A stretch of DNA of 58,913 bases, from NCBI GenBank assembly GCA_020060545.1, contig JAGUZX010000027.1:1-58913 (forward strand). The letters are read 5' to 3'. Source of the stretch: Desulfovibrio sp. (lineage in GTDB: Bacteria; Bacillota; Dethiobacteria; DTU022). Every line of letters begins with the position of its first letter. Position 1 is the first letter of the stretch. Position numbers and translations under genes: made by a program. The notes under the pieces are model-generated. The model ran no database searches. It was not told the DNA's origin and was given only the letters and a program-made list of their open reading frames with translations. Shown here one piece after another: positions 33,702 to 42,448 of this stretch.

Positions 33702-34139
33702 TTGTTTTCTCAAAAGGTTGATTCAGCGGGTCCTGTCGTAGAGGTAATGGTAGGGGTTATTACCGCCATGAATTTGCACAACCAGGTTGTCCATCCTCGC
33801 ATACAGTTAATGGCGGAAGCCAATAAACAAGTAAACAATACTTTATACTATTTTTCAATCCAAGGGGTGAAGATAAGTGCACGTACTTACTGGCATACGC
33901 AGAGAAAAGCCTGGCTCCGGAGGGAGTTTGACATTCCGGATATTTTATATCTTAGAAGTGGCGTTAGTAAGTACGACAACAAGTTGATCGATATGAGAGC
34001 GGAACTGCAACGCAACGGACCCGGCAGTTTAGATATAATCGGTATTCCGGTAAGATTGGGAGCTCCCGGTTCCCCGATTACCACTCATGCGGACGCCTAC
34101 AGGTTTAACGACATTGGAATATGCCAGGTACCTGTTTAA
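33702..34139 (+). CDS. YheC/YheD-like N-terminal domain, truncated
   Basis: A 145-residue protein beginning at TTG 33702 (AAGGAGA about 11 nt upstream). Its middle part (MAEANKQVNNTLYYFSIQGV, then TYWHTQRKAWLRREFDIPDI and LYLRSG) resembles the pre-ATP-grasp N-terminal region of YheC/YheD coat-associated proteins. The ATP-grasp domain is missing, and the last 40 residues (after LQRNGPGS) do not match the family as I know it. It may be a remnant or a stand-alone derivative at the left edge of the glycan locus. Codon use is more AT-rich than the core genes. Confidence 0.5.
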   Translation: MFSQKVDSAGPVVEVMVGVITAMNLHNQVVHPRIQLMAEANKQVNNTLYYFSIQGVKISARTYWHTQRKAWLRREFDIPDILYLRSGVSKYDNKLIDMRAELQRNGPGSLDIIGIPVRLGAPGSPITTHADAYRFNDIGICQVPV

Positions 34140-34198
34140 CCGGCCGCACAGGGTTAAAGCCGGGGTTGCGCATAAATAAAATTATTATCCGGAGCGTT

Positions 34199-35137
34199 AT
34201 GAGGCGGTTACAAATGAGGAAGCGAAGCCCGAAAGTTACAGTTGTGATGCCTGTTTTCAACGGGGAAAAGTATTTGCGGGCAGCCGTTGACAGTATCTTA
34301 AACCAGACTTTTACCGACTTTGAACTGCTGGTCATCGATGACGGCTCGACCGATTCCAGCGCCGCTATTATCAGCGCTTATCATGATCGGCGGGTCAAGC
34401 TTATCCAATTCTCAAAAAACATGGGTATCTCCGCCGCGCTGAATTCGGGTATTGAACTGGCCAGAGGTCAATACCTGGCCAGGATGGACAGTGACGACAT
34501 CAGCCTGCCTGAACGCCTGGCCGGTCAGGTTTTTTTTATGGAGGCAAACCCTGAGTATGGGTTGTGCGGTACAAACGTCCGGTCGATCAACTCCGAAGGA
34601 AAGGTCATTTCATCCCCCTGGTGGTCCAAGACCCCGGTCCCCCTGGAATGGACATTGCTTTGGACTAACCCGATTGCGCATCCGACCGCCGTCATGCGGA
34701 TGGATCTCCTCCGGCAGTTCAATCTGAGGTATCGGAACATTCCAAATGAAGACGGGGATCTGTGGAGCCGCCTCGTTTTAAAAACCCGGATCACCAGGCT
34801 GCCGGAAACGCTCCTCCATTACCGCTGCCGTCCCGACGGCGCCTTTAACACCGGAAGAATAGAACACCTCCGCCAGGCCATCGAATCCAGCCGGGAACTG
34901 GCGCGGGCGATCACCGGGCGTGAGGCGCCTGTATTCCACCGCTGCCTGACGGTATATTCACGAGCCCTGGAAGAAAAACCGCTACCCTGTGACAGGAAAG
35001 CCGCAGCCGGGTGGGTGAACTTTCTTTTAGATCAATCGAGGAAGTATTGGAGATGGGGCAATGAAAAGTATTATGCTGCATTGGCCGACGGGTGGAGGCG
35101 GCTCAAGCGGTATTTCTCTGCAGTAACTTCACCCTGA
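34199..35137 (+). CDS. family 2 glycosyltransferase
   Basis: A 312-residue GT-A enzyme from ATG 34199 (GGAGCG upstream; ATG 34214 is an alternative, and the longer frame overlapping the previous gene is unlikely). It has VTVVMPVFNGEKYLRAAVDS, LLVIDDGSTDSS and the DxD-like ARMDSDDISLPERL. The C-terminal 90 residues are helical. It is a clear paralogue of the minus-strand gene at 46469-47410, sharing NPIAHPT, LHYR and SSREL blocks throughout. Sugar donor and acceptor are unknown. Confidence 0.9.
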   Translation: MRRLQMRKRSPKVTVVMPVFNGEKYLRAAVDSILNQTFTDFELLVIDDGSTDSSAAIISAYHDRRVKLIQFSKNMGISAALNSGIELARGQYLARMDSDDISLPERLAGQVFFMEANPEYGLCGTNVRSINSEGKVISSPWWSKTPVPLEWTLLWTNPIAHPTAVMRMDLLRQFNLRYRNIPNEDGDLWSRLVLKTRITRLPETLLHYRCRPDGAFNTGRIEHLRQAIESSRELARAITGREAPVFHRCLTVYSRALEEKPLPCDRKAAAGWVNFLLDQSRKYWRWGNEKYYAALADGWRRLKRYFSAVTSP

Positions 35138-35245
35138 TAGATAAATCCTCTGCCACGGACTGAAAATTGAACAGTATAGTGCCGATATGCTTCCATAAGT
35201 GCCGATAAGGCGCAAAAGGAATCAGGTTTATAACGAGGGATTTTT

Positions 35246-36442
35246 ATGCATGGATACAAAGTAGATCACCGGTATTTTAGTTTTAATCTGAGTCTTCCCG
35301 CTAACCTAAGCGGCCTCCGGGGCGAACCCTATTTAATCTGCAAGGCTGACCTGGAAACGCTGGCGGCCAGGATTATCACCGGTTACGCCGGCCGAACGGT
35401 AAAGCATACCCTGGTTAAATTGAGGGATACGCCGCACTTCCAGTATGTTTGCGGCAATCAGGCACCGTATCTTCAATACCTGGAAACCTATGGCATTGAT
35501 GTCGGGTTCGGGGCGGAGCATTCGCGCGAAAATTTTGAGCGGCTGCTGTCTGCAAATGAAAAGTACTTGGAAGGAGCCTACTCCTCCAATTATATAATTT
35601 GTGAACAAGTCAATACAAAAACCGGCGTGATCGCCGTGATCCTGGACGGTGTGCACCGCGCGTCTATCTTGCTGGCGCAGGGGATCAGAGAAGTACCGGT
35701 TGCTTTCATCTTCGAGAAAAATCCCCTGCCGCCTTTGGCCCAGCTGGACCGGTATCTTCACGATTACCGCGACGATTTTCCGGAGTGGTATACGCCGCTT
35801 GAAATTAAGGGCAGGGTGATTCACGAGCGCACCTATCCCGGTTTCAAGGAGCGCCCGGAATTCTTATTTAACAAAGAACGCGGCAAGAGTAAATGGGATT
35901 TTATTATCGCCAAAAACCTGCCCGACCTGAAAGGCAAAACAGTATGTGACCTGGGGTGCAATGCCGGGCTTTACAGCATCTACATGTCGCAATTGGGCGC
36001 CCAAAAAGTGGATGGCTACGATCGGGCGGAAAACGTGGTTCAGCCGACAAACGAACACTTGCCCAGGCAAAACGTGGTACAGCAGGCTTATTTTGTGAAG
36101 AATCTGTTCAGCCTGGCCGGCGAGCAGAACCTGGCTCGGATCAGCTATATCGAGTGCGATATCGCCACCCTGGATTTTTCAGCGCTGAAATATGATTTTT
36201 TCTTCTCCTGCTGCGTGCTCTACCATTTTGGAGCTAAGTTCGAAGAGTGTATCCAAAAAATCAGCGCCAATATTCCCGAAGTGTTTCTCCAGACCAATCT
36301 CGGGCATCGAGGCCCCGCCCTGGCCGCCCTGACCGGCATCGAATATCACCGGGATCTGCTGCAAAAATACGGCTACGCCGTAAAAATCGATGCCCCTGCC
36401 GGGTACAATTACCCGGTCATTTACGGCAACAAAAGTCTTTAA
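35246..36442 (+). CDS. ParB-like domain fused to class I methyltransferase
   Basis: A 398-residue two-part protein. The N-terminal half contains VIAVILDGVHRASILLAQG (about 127-145; D134-G-V-H-R), the signature loop of ParB/sulfiredoxin-fold domains, seen also in sugar-cluster proteins. The C-terminal half (about 225-395) is a SAM-dependent methyltransferase: TVCDLGCNAGLYSIYMSQLG (motif I), then IECDIATLDF and CCVLYHFG. An upstream direct repeat (AGTGCCGATA at 35178 and 35198) is of unknown meaning. It probably methylates or modifies a glycan or its precursor. The ParB-like part may bind or phosphorylate a ligand, which is inference. Confidence 0.75.
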   Translation: MHGYKVDHRYFSFNLSLPANLSGLRGEPYLICKADLETLAARIITGYAGRTVKHTLVKLRDTPHFQYVCGNQAPYLQYLETYGIDVGFGAEHSRENFERLLSANEKYLEGAYSSNYIICEQVNTKTGVIAVILDGVHRASILLAQGIREVPVAFIFEKNPLPPLAQLDRYLHDYRDDFPEWYTPLEIKGRVIHERTYPGFKERPEFLFNKERGKSKWDFIIAKNLPDLKGKTVCDLGCNAGLYSIYMSQLGAQKVDGYDRAENVVQPTNEHLPRQNVVQQAYFVKNLFSLAGEQNLARISYIECDIATLDFSALKYDFFFSCCVLYHFGAKFEECIQKISANIPEVFLQTNLGHRGPALAALTGIEYHRDLLQKYGYAVKIDAPAGYNYPVIYGNKSL

Positions 36443-36460
36443 ATTGAGGGGGAGGCGCTA

Positions 36461-37375
36461 ATGAGAAGCTCTCCGCAGTTAACCGTTCTTACCGAACCTG
36501 CCGGTGAGGGCGGCAAAAAATACGGCGGTCATTTTGCCGTCACGCGCAGCCTGGTTGAAGGCCTGCAAAAAATCAAAGCCGATTATAATTACAATCCCGG
36601 CGCCATCACCGAAGTGGGAGAGACGGTGGCGGTCTTGAGCGGCATCGAAACCCTGCGGGAGGCGATGGACTGGAAAAACAAGGGTTATATCCATAAACTG
36701 CTGGGCGGTCCGAACCTGATGACAGTCCGCGCGAAAGGATTCCGGGAGATTTTCTCCTCGCCGGCAGTGGATGTCTGCCTGGTGCCGGCCGATTGGGTGC
36801 GCATCGCCTATGAAGAAACGGCGCCCGCCCTGAAAGGAAAGATCCGGTGCTGGTACGCCGGTGTGGATGAGAACTACTGGCAGCCGGAGAAAAAAACGGC
36901 CAAAGATAAAACAGCACTGGTCTATTGGAAAACGGAGCCGGCAGAATTCAACCGGCAAGTCGAGAGGATCCTGCTGGAACATGGCTGGAACCCCGTCAGG
37001 GTTGTTTACGGCCGCTATACTGCCGGAGAGTTTAAAGAACTTTTGGCCAAAAGTGTTTTTGCGGTGTTTTTGAGCAGGAGCGAGAGCCAGGGGCTGGCCC
37101 TGGCCGAAGCGTGGTCCATGGATGTGCCTACTCTGGCATGGTCGCCCCGCGAACTGGTTATCGAAGCCCGGCCGTATTCTGTTTTCTCGGCCTCCCCTTA
37201 CTTGAGCGATCCGACAGGACTGCAATGGACGACCGCCGGTGAACTGGAACAACTGCTTGAGGCCCTCCCCGCAAAATTAGCCGCTTTCAAGCCAAGAAAA
37301 TGGGTTTTAAAAAATATGACCGATGCCGTCGCAGCCCAAAAATTTTTGGCAATAGTGAATGAGAAGGACGGCTAA
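36461..37375 (+). CDS. glycosyltransferase, GT4-like
   Basis: A 304-residue protein with a GT-B-type C-terminal half: FAVFLSRSESQGLALAEAWS resembles the nucleotide-sugar-binding E-x7-E region of family 4. The N-terminal part is short (HFAVTRSLVEGL). GGGGGAGG precedes ATG 36461, 18 bp after the methyltransferase, so the two are co-transcribed. Function within the glycan pathway is unknown. Confidence 0.75.
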   Translation: MRSSPQLTVLTEPAGEGGKKYGGHFAVTRSLVEGLQKIKADYNYNPGAITEVGETVAVLSGIETLREAMDWKNKGYIHKLLGGPNLMTVRAKGFREIFSSPAVDVCLVPADWVRIAYEETAPALKGKIRCWYAGVDENYWQPEKKTAKDKTALVYWKTEPAEFNRQVERILLEHGWNPVRVVYGRYTAGEFKELLAKSVFAVFLSRSESQGLALAEAWSMDVPTLAWSPRELVIEARPYSVFSASPYLSDPTGLQWTTAGELEQLLEALPAKLAAFKPRKWVLKNMTDAVAAQKFLAIVNEKDG

Positions 37376-37414
37376 TCCGAGTCCCTGATCTATCAGAATG
37401 TCCATCACAGGGTT

Positions 37415-37442
37415 ACACACTCCGCGGATGATTCATATAATA
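37415..37442 (+). promoter_or_regulatory. candidate sigma-K promoter inside the glycan locus
   Basis: AC (37415-37416), 17 nt, then CATATAATA (37434-37442). The same -10 box occurs before the CwlJ-like gene. Transcription from here would begin near 37449, favouring ATG 37472 as the start of the next gene. Confidence 0.45.
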
Positions 37443-37471
37443 TATCAATGTTGAAAAAAAGGCGGGCGGCC

Positions 37472-38311
37472 ATGCAAGACAGTACCGTTGCGGCACTAAT
37501 CTTCAGCAAGGACAGAGCGATGCAGCTGGAATCCGTCTTCAGCTCGCTGCTGCTGCACTGCCGGGATAGAGAAAACCTGGCCCTGAAGGTGCTTTATCTT
37601 ACCTCCGGCTCATTCCATGAAAAACAATACCGGAGATTGAGCAAAGATTACCGGGGCGTGGCCTTTCTCCGGGAAGACAATTTTAAATCACAGGTCCTCG
37701 CCGGCCTGGAAACAGCTGAACACGTGCTGTTTTTGGTGGACGACGCCGTTTTCATCCAAGATTTTACCATCGCCGATATCAAGGCCTGCCTGGAAAACAA
37801 CGCGGAGGCCCTTGGATTTTCCCTGCGATTGGGAACCAACACCGCTTATTGTTATTCCCGCGACATCTCGCAAGAGCTACCCGCATTTAGCGAAACAGCA
37901 GGCGGCTTTTTAAAATACGACTGGAGCGCCGCCGCAGGCGATTTCGGTTACCCCCTGGAGATCTCCAGTTCGCTCTACAGGGTTGGCGATATCGCCCCTT
38001 TGCTGCGGCAGCTTGAGTTTGCCAACCCGAATACGCTGGAAGGCCAAATGGCCGCGCATAAGCATCTTTTTATGAACCGGAAAAATTACCTTTTGTGCGG
38101 CCGCCGCTCCATCGCTTTCTGCAACCCGGTAAACATGGTGCAAAACGTTTGGTCAAACCGGTCCGGCAGCAACCCCCAATATACGGTTGACCGGTTGGGC
38201 CGGCTGTTTGAACAGGGTTACCGTATTGACGTGGCAAAGTACAGCGGCTATCTACCCAACGCCTGCCACCAGGAAGTTGATTTAATCTTCAGGGATGCGG
38301 AGGGATCGTGA
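37472..38311 (+). CDS. glycosyltransferase-like protein (GT-A fold)
   Basis: About 279 residues from ATG 37472 (AAAGGCGGG upstream). An in-frame ATG at 37448 would add eight residues but lies at the predicted transcription start. It opens with AALIFSKDRAMQLESVFSSL and has HVLFLVDDAVFIQDF, a metal-binding DD-containing motif. FSKDR-type proteins are common in surface-polysaccharide clusters and are taken as GT-A transferases. The stop overlaps the next gene by one base (TGATG). Confidence 0.7.
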   Translation: MQDSTVAALIFSKDRAMQLESVFSSLLLHCRDRENLALKVLYLTSGSFHEKQYRRLSKDYRGVAFLREDNFKSQVLAGLETAEHVLFLVDDAVFIQDFTIADIKACLENNAEALGFSLRLGTNTAYCYSRDISQELPAFSETAGGFLKYDWSAAAGDFGYPLEISSSLYRVGDIAPLLRQLEFANPNTLEGQMAAHKHLFMNRKNYLLCGRRSIAFCNPVNMVQNVWSNRSGSNPQYTVDRLGRLFEQGYRIDVAKYSGYLPNACHQEVDLIFRDAEGS

Positions 38312-39945
38312 TGCAAAACTGGACCGTCAGTGATATCCGCTGGGCCAATCTCGGCGACCTGCGCTTGCCGTTATGGGTGAACTGGAACAGGCAAAACCCG
38401 CTTCCCGATTATTTCTGGCAAAGGATCTGGGAATACCCCTACGTGGCTTCCCGCATCCCCGCTTCGGGCAAAGCGCTCGATATCGGAGGCACCTATCCTT
38501 TCGTCTTGTTCCCCAATTTCCCCCAAGCCGTGTCGGTCGACTGCCGGAACTTAAATGAAATCGATCACCCGCTGCACGCGGGAAAGTGGCCGGCGGAGAA
38601 GCTGGTCATTTGCGATGCTGCAAAGGTACCCTTTGCCGGCAACTCCTTTGATTATGCCTTCAGCGTGTCGGCGGTGGAAGAGATGCCCGACCTGTTCGCG
38701 GTGATCACAGAAATGATCCGCCTGGCCCGCTACCGGGTGGTGATCACCATGGATGTGAGCGACACCCTGGGCGTACCGCTCTCCCGGCTGAGAGAGCTGG
38801 CCGGGTTCCTGGGGGTGCGGATCCCGCTTCTCCCTCCCGATGCCCTCCGGTCGACCTCGCCGGTGTTGAAAGAGTTCGGCCAGCAAATCAAAGAAGATTA
38901 TAAGCATATCCGCGTCCTGGGGTTCACGCTCGACGCCCGCGATCGTCCCCGCTCGATCGCCGTCCTGCTGCCCCACTGGGAGAGCTGGCCGTTCTTAAAG
39001 CCGTGCCTGGAAACGATCCGGCAGCACCGCAACGAAAATTTAATCGAAAAAGTCTATGTTCTGGATGACGCCAGCGCCGACGGCAGTTTCGAGCAGGCGA
39101 TGGAGACCTTTAAAGATGACCCGGGGATCGAATTCCACCGTATCGACAGGCCGAACAAGCACGAGCCGGATGTCGGGATGCTGCTGGATCGCGGCTTGAA
39201 ACTGGTTAAAGAACAGTACGTGGCGGCGATTGACGCCGACCTCTTCCCGCTGTGCAAGGACTGGCTGGCTTTCCCGATCTGGCTCCTGGAAACCTACAAC
39301 TGCAGTTCCGCGGGCCTGGATACGGGGCTCTCCGTGCCATACCTCTCCCAGGACAAGAGCAACACCTGGTGGCAGACCTACGAGGGGAAATGGACCGGCT
39401 ACTGGACCAACGGCGGCCTTTTTGACAACGAGGTCTTCACCTGCACCAACAACCTTTACCGGATCATGCCCACAGCCCTGGCCAAGGTGGTTTCCGAGAC
39501 GATCGGGTTTACCAGGGCTTCCGGCATTTCCGGCCGGGAGCCGTACCTCTCCGGGTGCGACAGCGGCGTGGCGGCCAACCATTTCATCGACATCAACCGC
39601 CTGGGACCCAAGTTCAACATTCCGCTGACCAGCTATATCGGCCTCACCCCGCGCGACGGCGCCTTCGGCCAGAATATCAGCGGGTTGGTCTTCCATTTCG
39701 CGCTGAGCACCAGGGCGCTTTCCCGCACCCGGCGCGAGGTGGCCGATGCGGGCGAAACCTACCTCTACTGGGTCAAAAGGCTCCAGGAATACAAAGGCCT
39801 GGACAGCGCCTGCCTGACAGAGATGATTGAAGCGAGCACCCATTTCCAGCCGGGCGGCTACGACGGTTCCGTTCCCGTATCCTGGTATCAGCGCGAGTAC
39901 GCCTATATGCAGAAATTGCTGGAAAAATACAGGGGGCGGCCATGA
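38311..39945 (+). CDS. methyltransferase-glycosyltransferase fusion
   Basis: A 544-residue bifunctional protein from ATG 38311 (GGAGG upstream). Residues 1-215 form a class I methyltransferase: GKALDIGGTYPF, VSVDCRN, FDYAFSVSAVEEMPD. From about 217 a family 2 glycosyltransferase follows: SIAVLLPHWESWPFLKPCLE, KVYVLDDASADGS and AAIDADLFPLCKDW (DxD). GVAANHFIDINRLG lies in the acceptor part. It overlaps the next gene by 4 nt (ATGA). Both activities on one chain suggest a methylated sugar, or capping of a growing chain. Confidence 0.8.
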   Translation: MQNWTVSDIRWANLGDLRLPLWVNWNRQNPLPDYFWQRIWEYPYVASRIPASGKALDIGGTYPFVLFPNFPQAVSVDCRNLNEIDHPLHAGKWPAEKLVICDAAKVPFAGNSFDYAFSVSAVEEMPDLFAVITEMIRLARYRVVITMDVSDTLGVPLSRLRELAGFLGVRIPLLPPDALRSTSPVLKEFGQQIKEDYKHIRVLGFTLDARDRPRSIAVLLPHWESWPFLKPCLETIRQHRNENLIEKVYVLDDASADGSFEQAMETFKDDPGIEFHRIDRPNKHEPDVGMLLDRGLKLVKEQYVAAIDADLFPLCKDWLAFPIWLLETYNCSSAGLDTGLSVPYLSQDKSNTWWQTYEGKWTGYWTNGGLFDNEVFTCTNNLYRIMPTALAKVVSETIGFTRASGISGREPYLSGCDSGVAANHFIDINRLGPKFNIPLTSYIGLTPRDGAFGQNISGLVFHFALSTRALSRTRREVADAGETYLYWVKRLQEYKGLDSACLTEMIEASTHFQPGGYDGSVPVSWYQREYAYMQKLLEKYRGRP

Positions 39946-41123
39946 AAATACTGCACACGGTCGAATTTTACCACCCCTCCGTGGGCGGGATGCAGGAGGT
40001 GGTCAGACAGCTTTCCGAACGCCTGGTTAAACTGGGACACCAGGTCACCGTGGCTACAACCAGATTGCCTGAAAGAACCGAAACCGTAATCAACGGGGTC
40101 AGGATCGCCGCATTCGCCGTTTCGGGCAATACCGTGCGCGGTTTGAACGGAGAAGTTGAACACTACCGCACTTTTTTGCTCCGCTCGGAATTCGATATCA
40201 TTACCAATTTCGCGGCGCAGCAATGGGCCACCGATATCATGCTGCCCCTCCTGGACCGGATCAAGGCCAAAAAAGTGTTTGTCCCGACCGGGTTCTCCGG
40301 GCTCTACATGCCGGAGTACAAAGATTATTTTACGTCAATGCGATCATGGTTCAAGGCATACGATATGAATGTTTTTCTTTCGGACGATTACCGGGACATT
40401 AACTTTGCCCGTGATTGCGGCATCACCAGGACGACCCTGATTCCCAACGGCGCGGGGGCCGACGAGTTTCAGCCCCGGCCGGAGGCGGACATCCGCCGGG
40501 AGCTGGGCATTCCCGCCGGCCACTTCCTCATTCTGCACGTGGGGTCCCACACCGGCCTGAAAGGCCATGCCGAAGCGCTGCAGATATTCCAGCGGGCGGA
40601 GATTAAAAACGCGGCCTTTTTGCTGATCGCCAATACCTTCGGCGGCGGCGGGTGCACCAGGCGTTGCACGGCGTCGGCGTCGGCGTTTAACTCTTCCCCG
40701 GCCGCCGCACTGGCGCATAAAAATATCATCGTGGCCGAACTGCCCCGCAAAAGCACTGTTGCCGCGTACCATGCGGCAGACCTTTTCCTTTTTCCGTCCA
40801 ATCTCGAATGCTCGCCCCTGGTTCTCTTTGAGGCCATGGCTTCAAAGACGCCGTTTTTAACCACCGACGCCGGGAATGCCGGGGAGATCGTGGCGTGGTC
40901 CGGCGGCGGGCTGCTGTTGCCCACGGAAAAAGAATACAGGGAATATGTTTACAGCCGGGCCGGCATCGCCGGGTCGGCCCGGCTCCTTGAAGATCTCTAC
41001 AACGACGCCGCCAGACGAGAAGCGATGCAAGAGAGAGGATTTGCGGCATGGCAGAAAAGTTTTACCTGGGAGAAAATCACCCTGGAATATGAAAAACTCT
41101 ACCTCAGTTTGCTTGAGGATTAA
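39942..41123 (+). CDS. family 4 glycosyltransferase
   Basis: A 393-residue GT-B enzyme: N-terminal KILHTVEFYHPSVGGMQEVV (glycine-rich acceptor loop), LIPNGAGADEFQP, FLILHVGSHTGLKGH, and the C-terminal LFLFPSNLECSPLVLFEAMA (E-x7-E retaining motif), then TTDAGNAGEI. Translationally coupled to the upstream fusion gene (ATGA). A region near 230-245 (GGGGCTRRCTAS) is a low-complexity insert. Substrate unknown. Confidence 0.88.
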   Translation: MKILHTVEFYHPSVGGMQEVVRQLSERLVKLGHQVTVATTRLPERTETVINGVRIAAFAVSGNTVRGLNGEVEHYRTFLLRSEFDIITNFAAQQWATDIMLPLLDRIKAKKVFVPTGFSGLYMPEYKDYFTSMRSWFKAYDMNVFLSDDYRDINFARDCGITRTTLIPNGAGADEFQPRPEADIRRELGIPAGHFLILHVGSHTGLKGHAEALQIFQRAEIKNAAFLLIANTFGGGGCTRRCTASASAFNSSPAAALAHKNIIVAELPRKSTVAAYHAADLFLFPSNLECSPLVLFEAMASKTPFLTTDAGNAGEIVAWSGGGLLLPTEKEYREYVYSRAGIAGSARLLEDLYNDAARREAMQERGFAAWQKSFTWEKITLEYEKLYLSLLED

Positions 41124-41209
41124 TGAATAGGGGCCTGAAACATGTATTACGGGATCCTTTACCGTTAAGCCAACTGATTTCAAATGAATAAATTTAAAAT
41201 GGTGGTTTT

Positions 41210-42292
41210 ATGAGTAAGGTTGCGCTGATTACCGGCATCACGGGACAGGACGGGGCTTACCTGGCGGAGCTGCTGCTAAATAAAGGTTATATTGTGCATG
41301 GCCTGAAGCGAAGAAGCTCTCTTTTCAATACCGGCCGCATTGACCGCTTCTACCGGGACCCGCATGAAGACAATATAAGGTTCTTCCTGCATCACGGGGA
41401 TATGACCGACTCGACGAACTTGGTGCGGATTGTCCAGGAAGTGCAGCCTGATGAAATTTACAACCTGGCCGCCCAGAGCCATGTCCAGGTTTCCTTTGAA
41501 ACTCCCGAATATACCGCCAACGCCGACGCCCTGGGCGTTCTAAGGTTGCTGGAGGCCTTGCGGATATTGAAGCTGACCGAAAAAACTAAATTTTACCAGG
41601 CTTCGACCAGCGAGCTGTTCGGCCGGGTCCGGGAGACCCCCCAGCGGGAAACAACCCCGTTTTATCCCCGCAGCCCTTACGCCGCCGCCAAGCTCTATGC
41701 TTACTGGATCACGGTCAATTACCGCGAAGCGTACGGCATCTTCGGCTGCAACGGCATCCTCTTTAACCACGAATCCCCCTTGCGCGGCGAAACCTTTGTC
41801 ACCCGCAAAATAACCAGGGCCGCGGCCCGCATCAAGTTGGGGCTGCAGGAGGCGCTGCACCTGGGCAACCTGGAGGCCAAACGTGACTGGGGTTATGCCG
41901 GGGATTTCGTGGAAGCGATGTGGCTGATCCTGCAGCAGGATCAGCCGGATGATTATGTCATCGCCACCGGGGAAACCCATTCCGTCCGCGAATTTGTCGA
42001 GCTGGCGTTTAAAAATGCCGGCATCGAGATCGCATGGCAGGGGAAAGGATTGGCGGAAAAAGGGGTGGACAGGGCGACGGGGAAAGCGCTGGTGCATGTT
42101 GTTCCGCGCTACTTCAGGCCCACGGAAGTCGACCATCTGCTCGGCGATGCGGCCAAAGCCAGGGCCAAGCTGGGCTGGCGGCCCAAAGTTACCTTCCCGG
42201 AGCTGGTCGGGATGATGGTAGCAGAAGATTACAAAACAGCTGAACGGGATCTTTTGTACCGGAACCAAGACTACCCGATTGCACACTCCTAG
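41210..42292 (+). CDS. gmd: GDP-mannose 4,6-dehydratase
   Basis: A 360-residue extended SDR converting GDP-D-mannose to GDP-4-keto-6-deoxy-D-mannose. [16 protein letters not shown] (NAD loop), [25 protein letters not shown] (catalytic Thr/Ser-Glu), [10 protein letters not shown] (Tyr-x-x-x-Lys) and [15 protein letters not shown] are diagnostic of Gmd. With the fcl gene at 44509 it would give GDP-L-fucose. The ribosome site is weak. The 86-bp gap before it shows no clear promoter. Confidence 0.95.
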   Translation: MSKVALITGITGQDGAYLAELLLNKGYIVHGLKRRSSLFNTGRIDRFYRDPHEDNIRFFLHHGDMTDSTNLVRIVQEVQPDEIYNLAAQSHVQVSFETPEYTANADALGVLRLLEALRILKLTEKTKFYQASTSELFGRVRETPQRETTPFYPRSPYAAAKLYAYWITVNYREAYGIFGCNGILFNHESPLRGETFVTRKITRAAARIKLGLQEALHLGNLEAKRDWGYAGDFVEAMWLILQQDQPDDYVIATGETHSVREFVELAFKNAGIEIAWQGKGLAEKGVDRATGKALVHVVPRYFRPTEVDHLLGDAAKARAKLGWRPKVTFPELVGMMVAEDYKTAERDLLYRNQDYPIAHS

Positions 42293-42448
42293 CCCCACTG
42301 TTTAACGCTGCATACATAGAAAGAAAAAGTGCAAAAGACTGCAGAGAGAGAAGGCCCTGGCTTGCCCGCCTGTGCCTCCAGATCAGTGCTTGTTGCGGAG
42401 CGCTTTGTGCACTTTTACCGTTGGCGAGGAAGGAGGAAATATCTGCAA

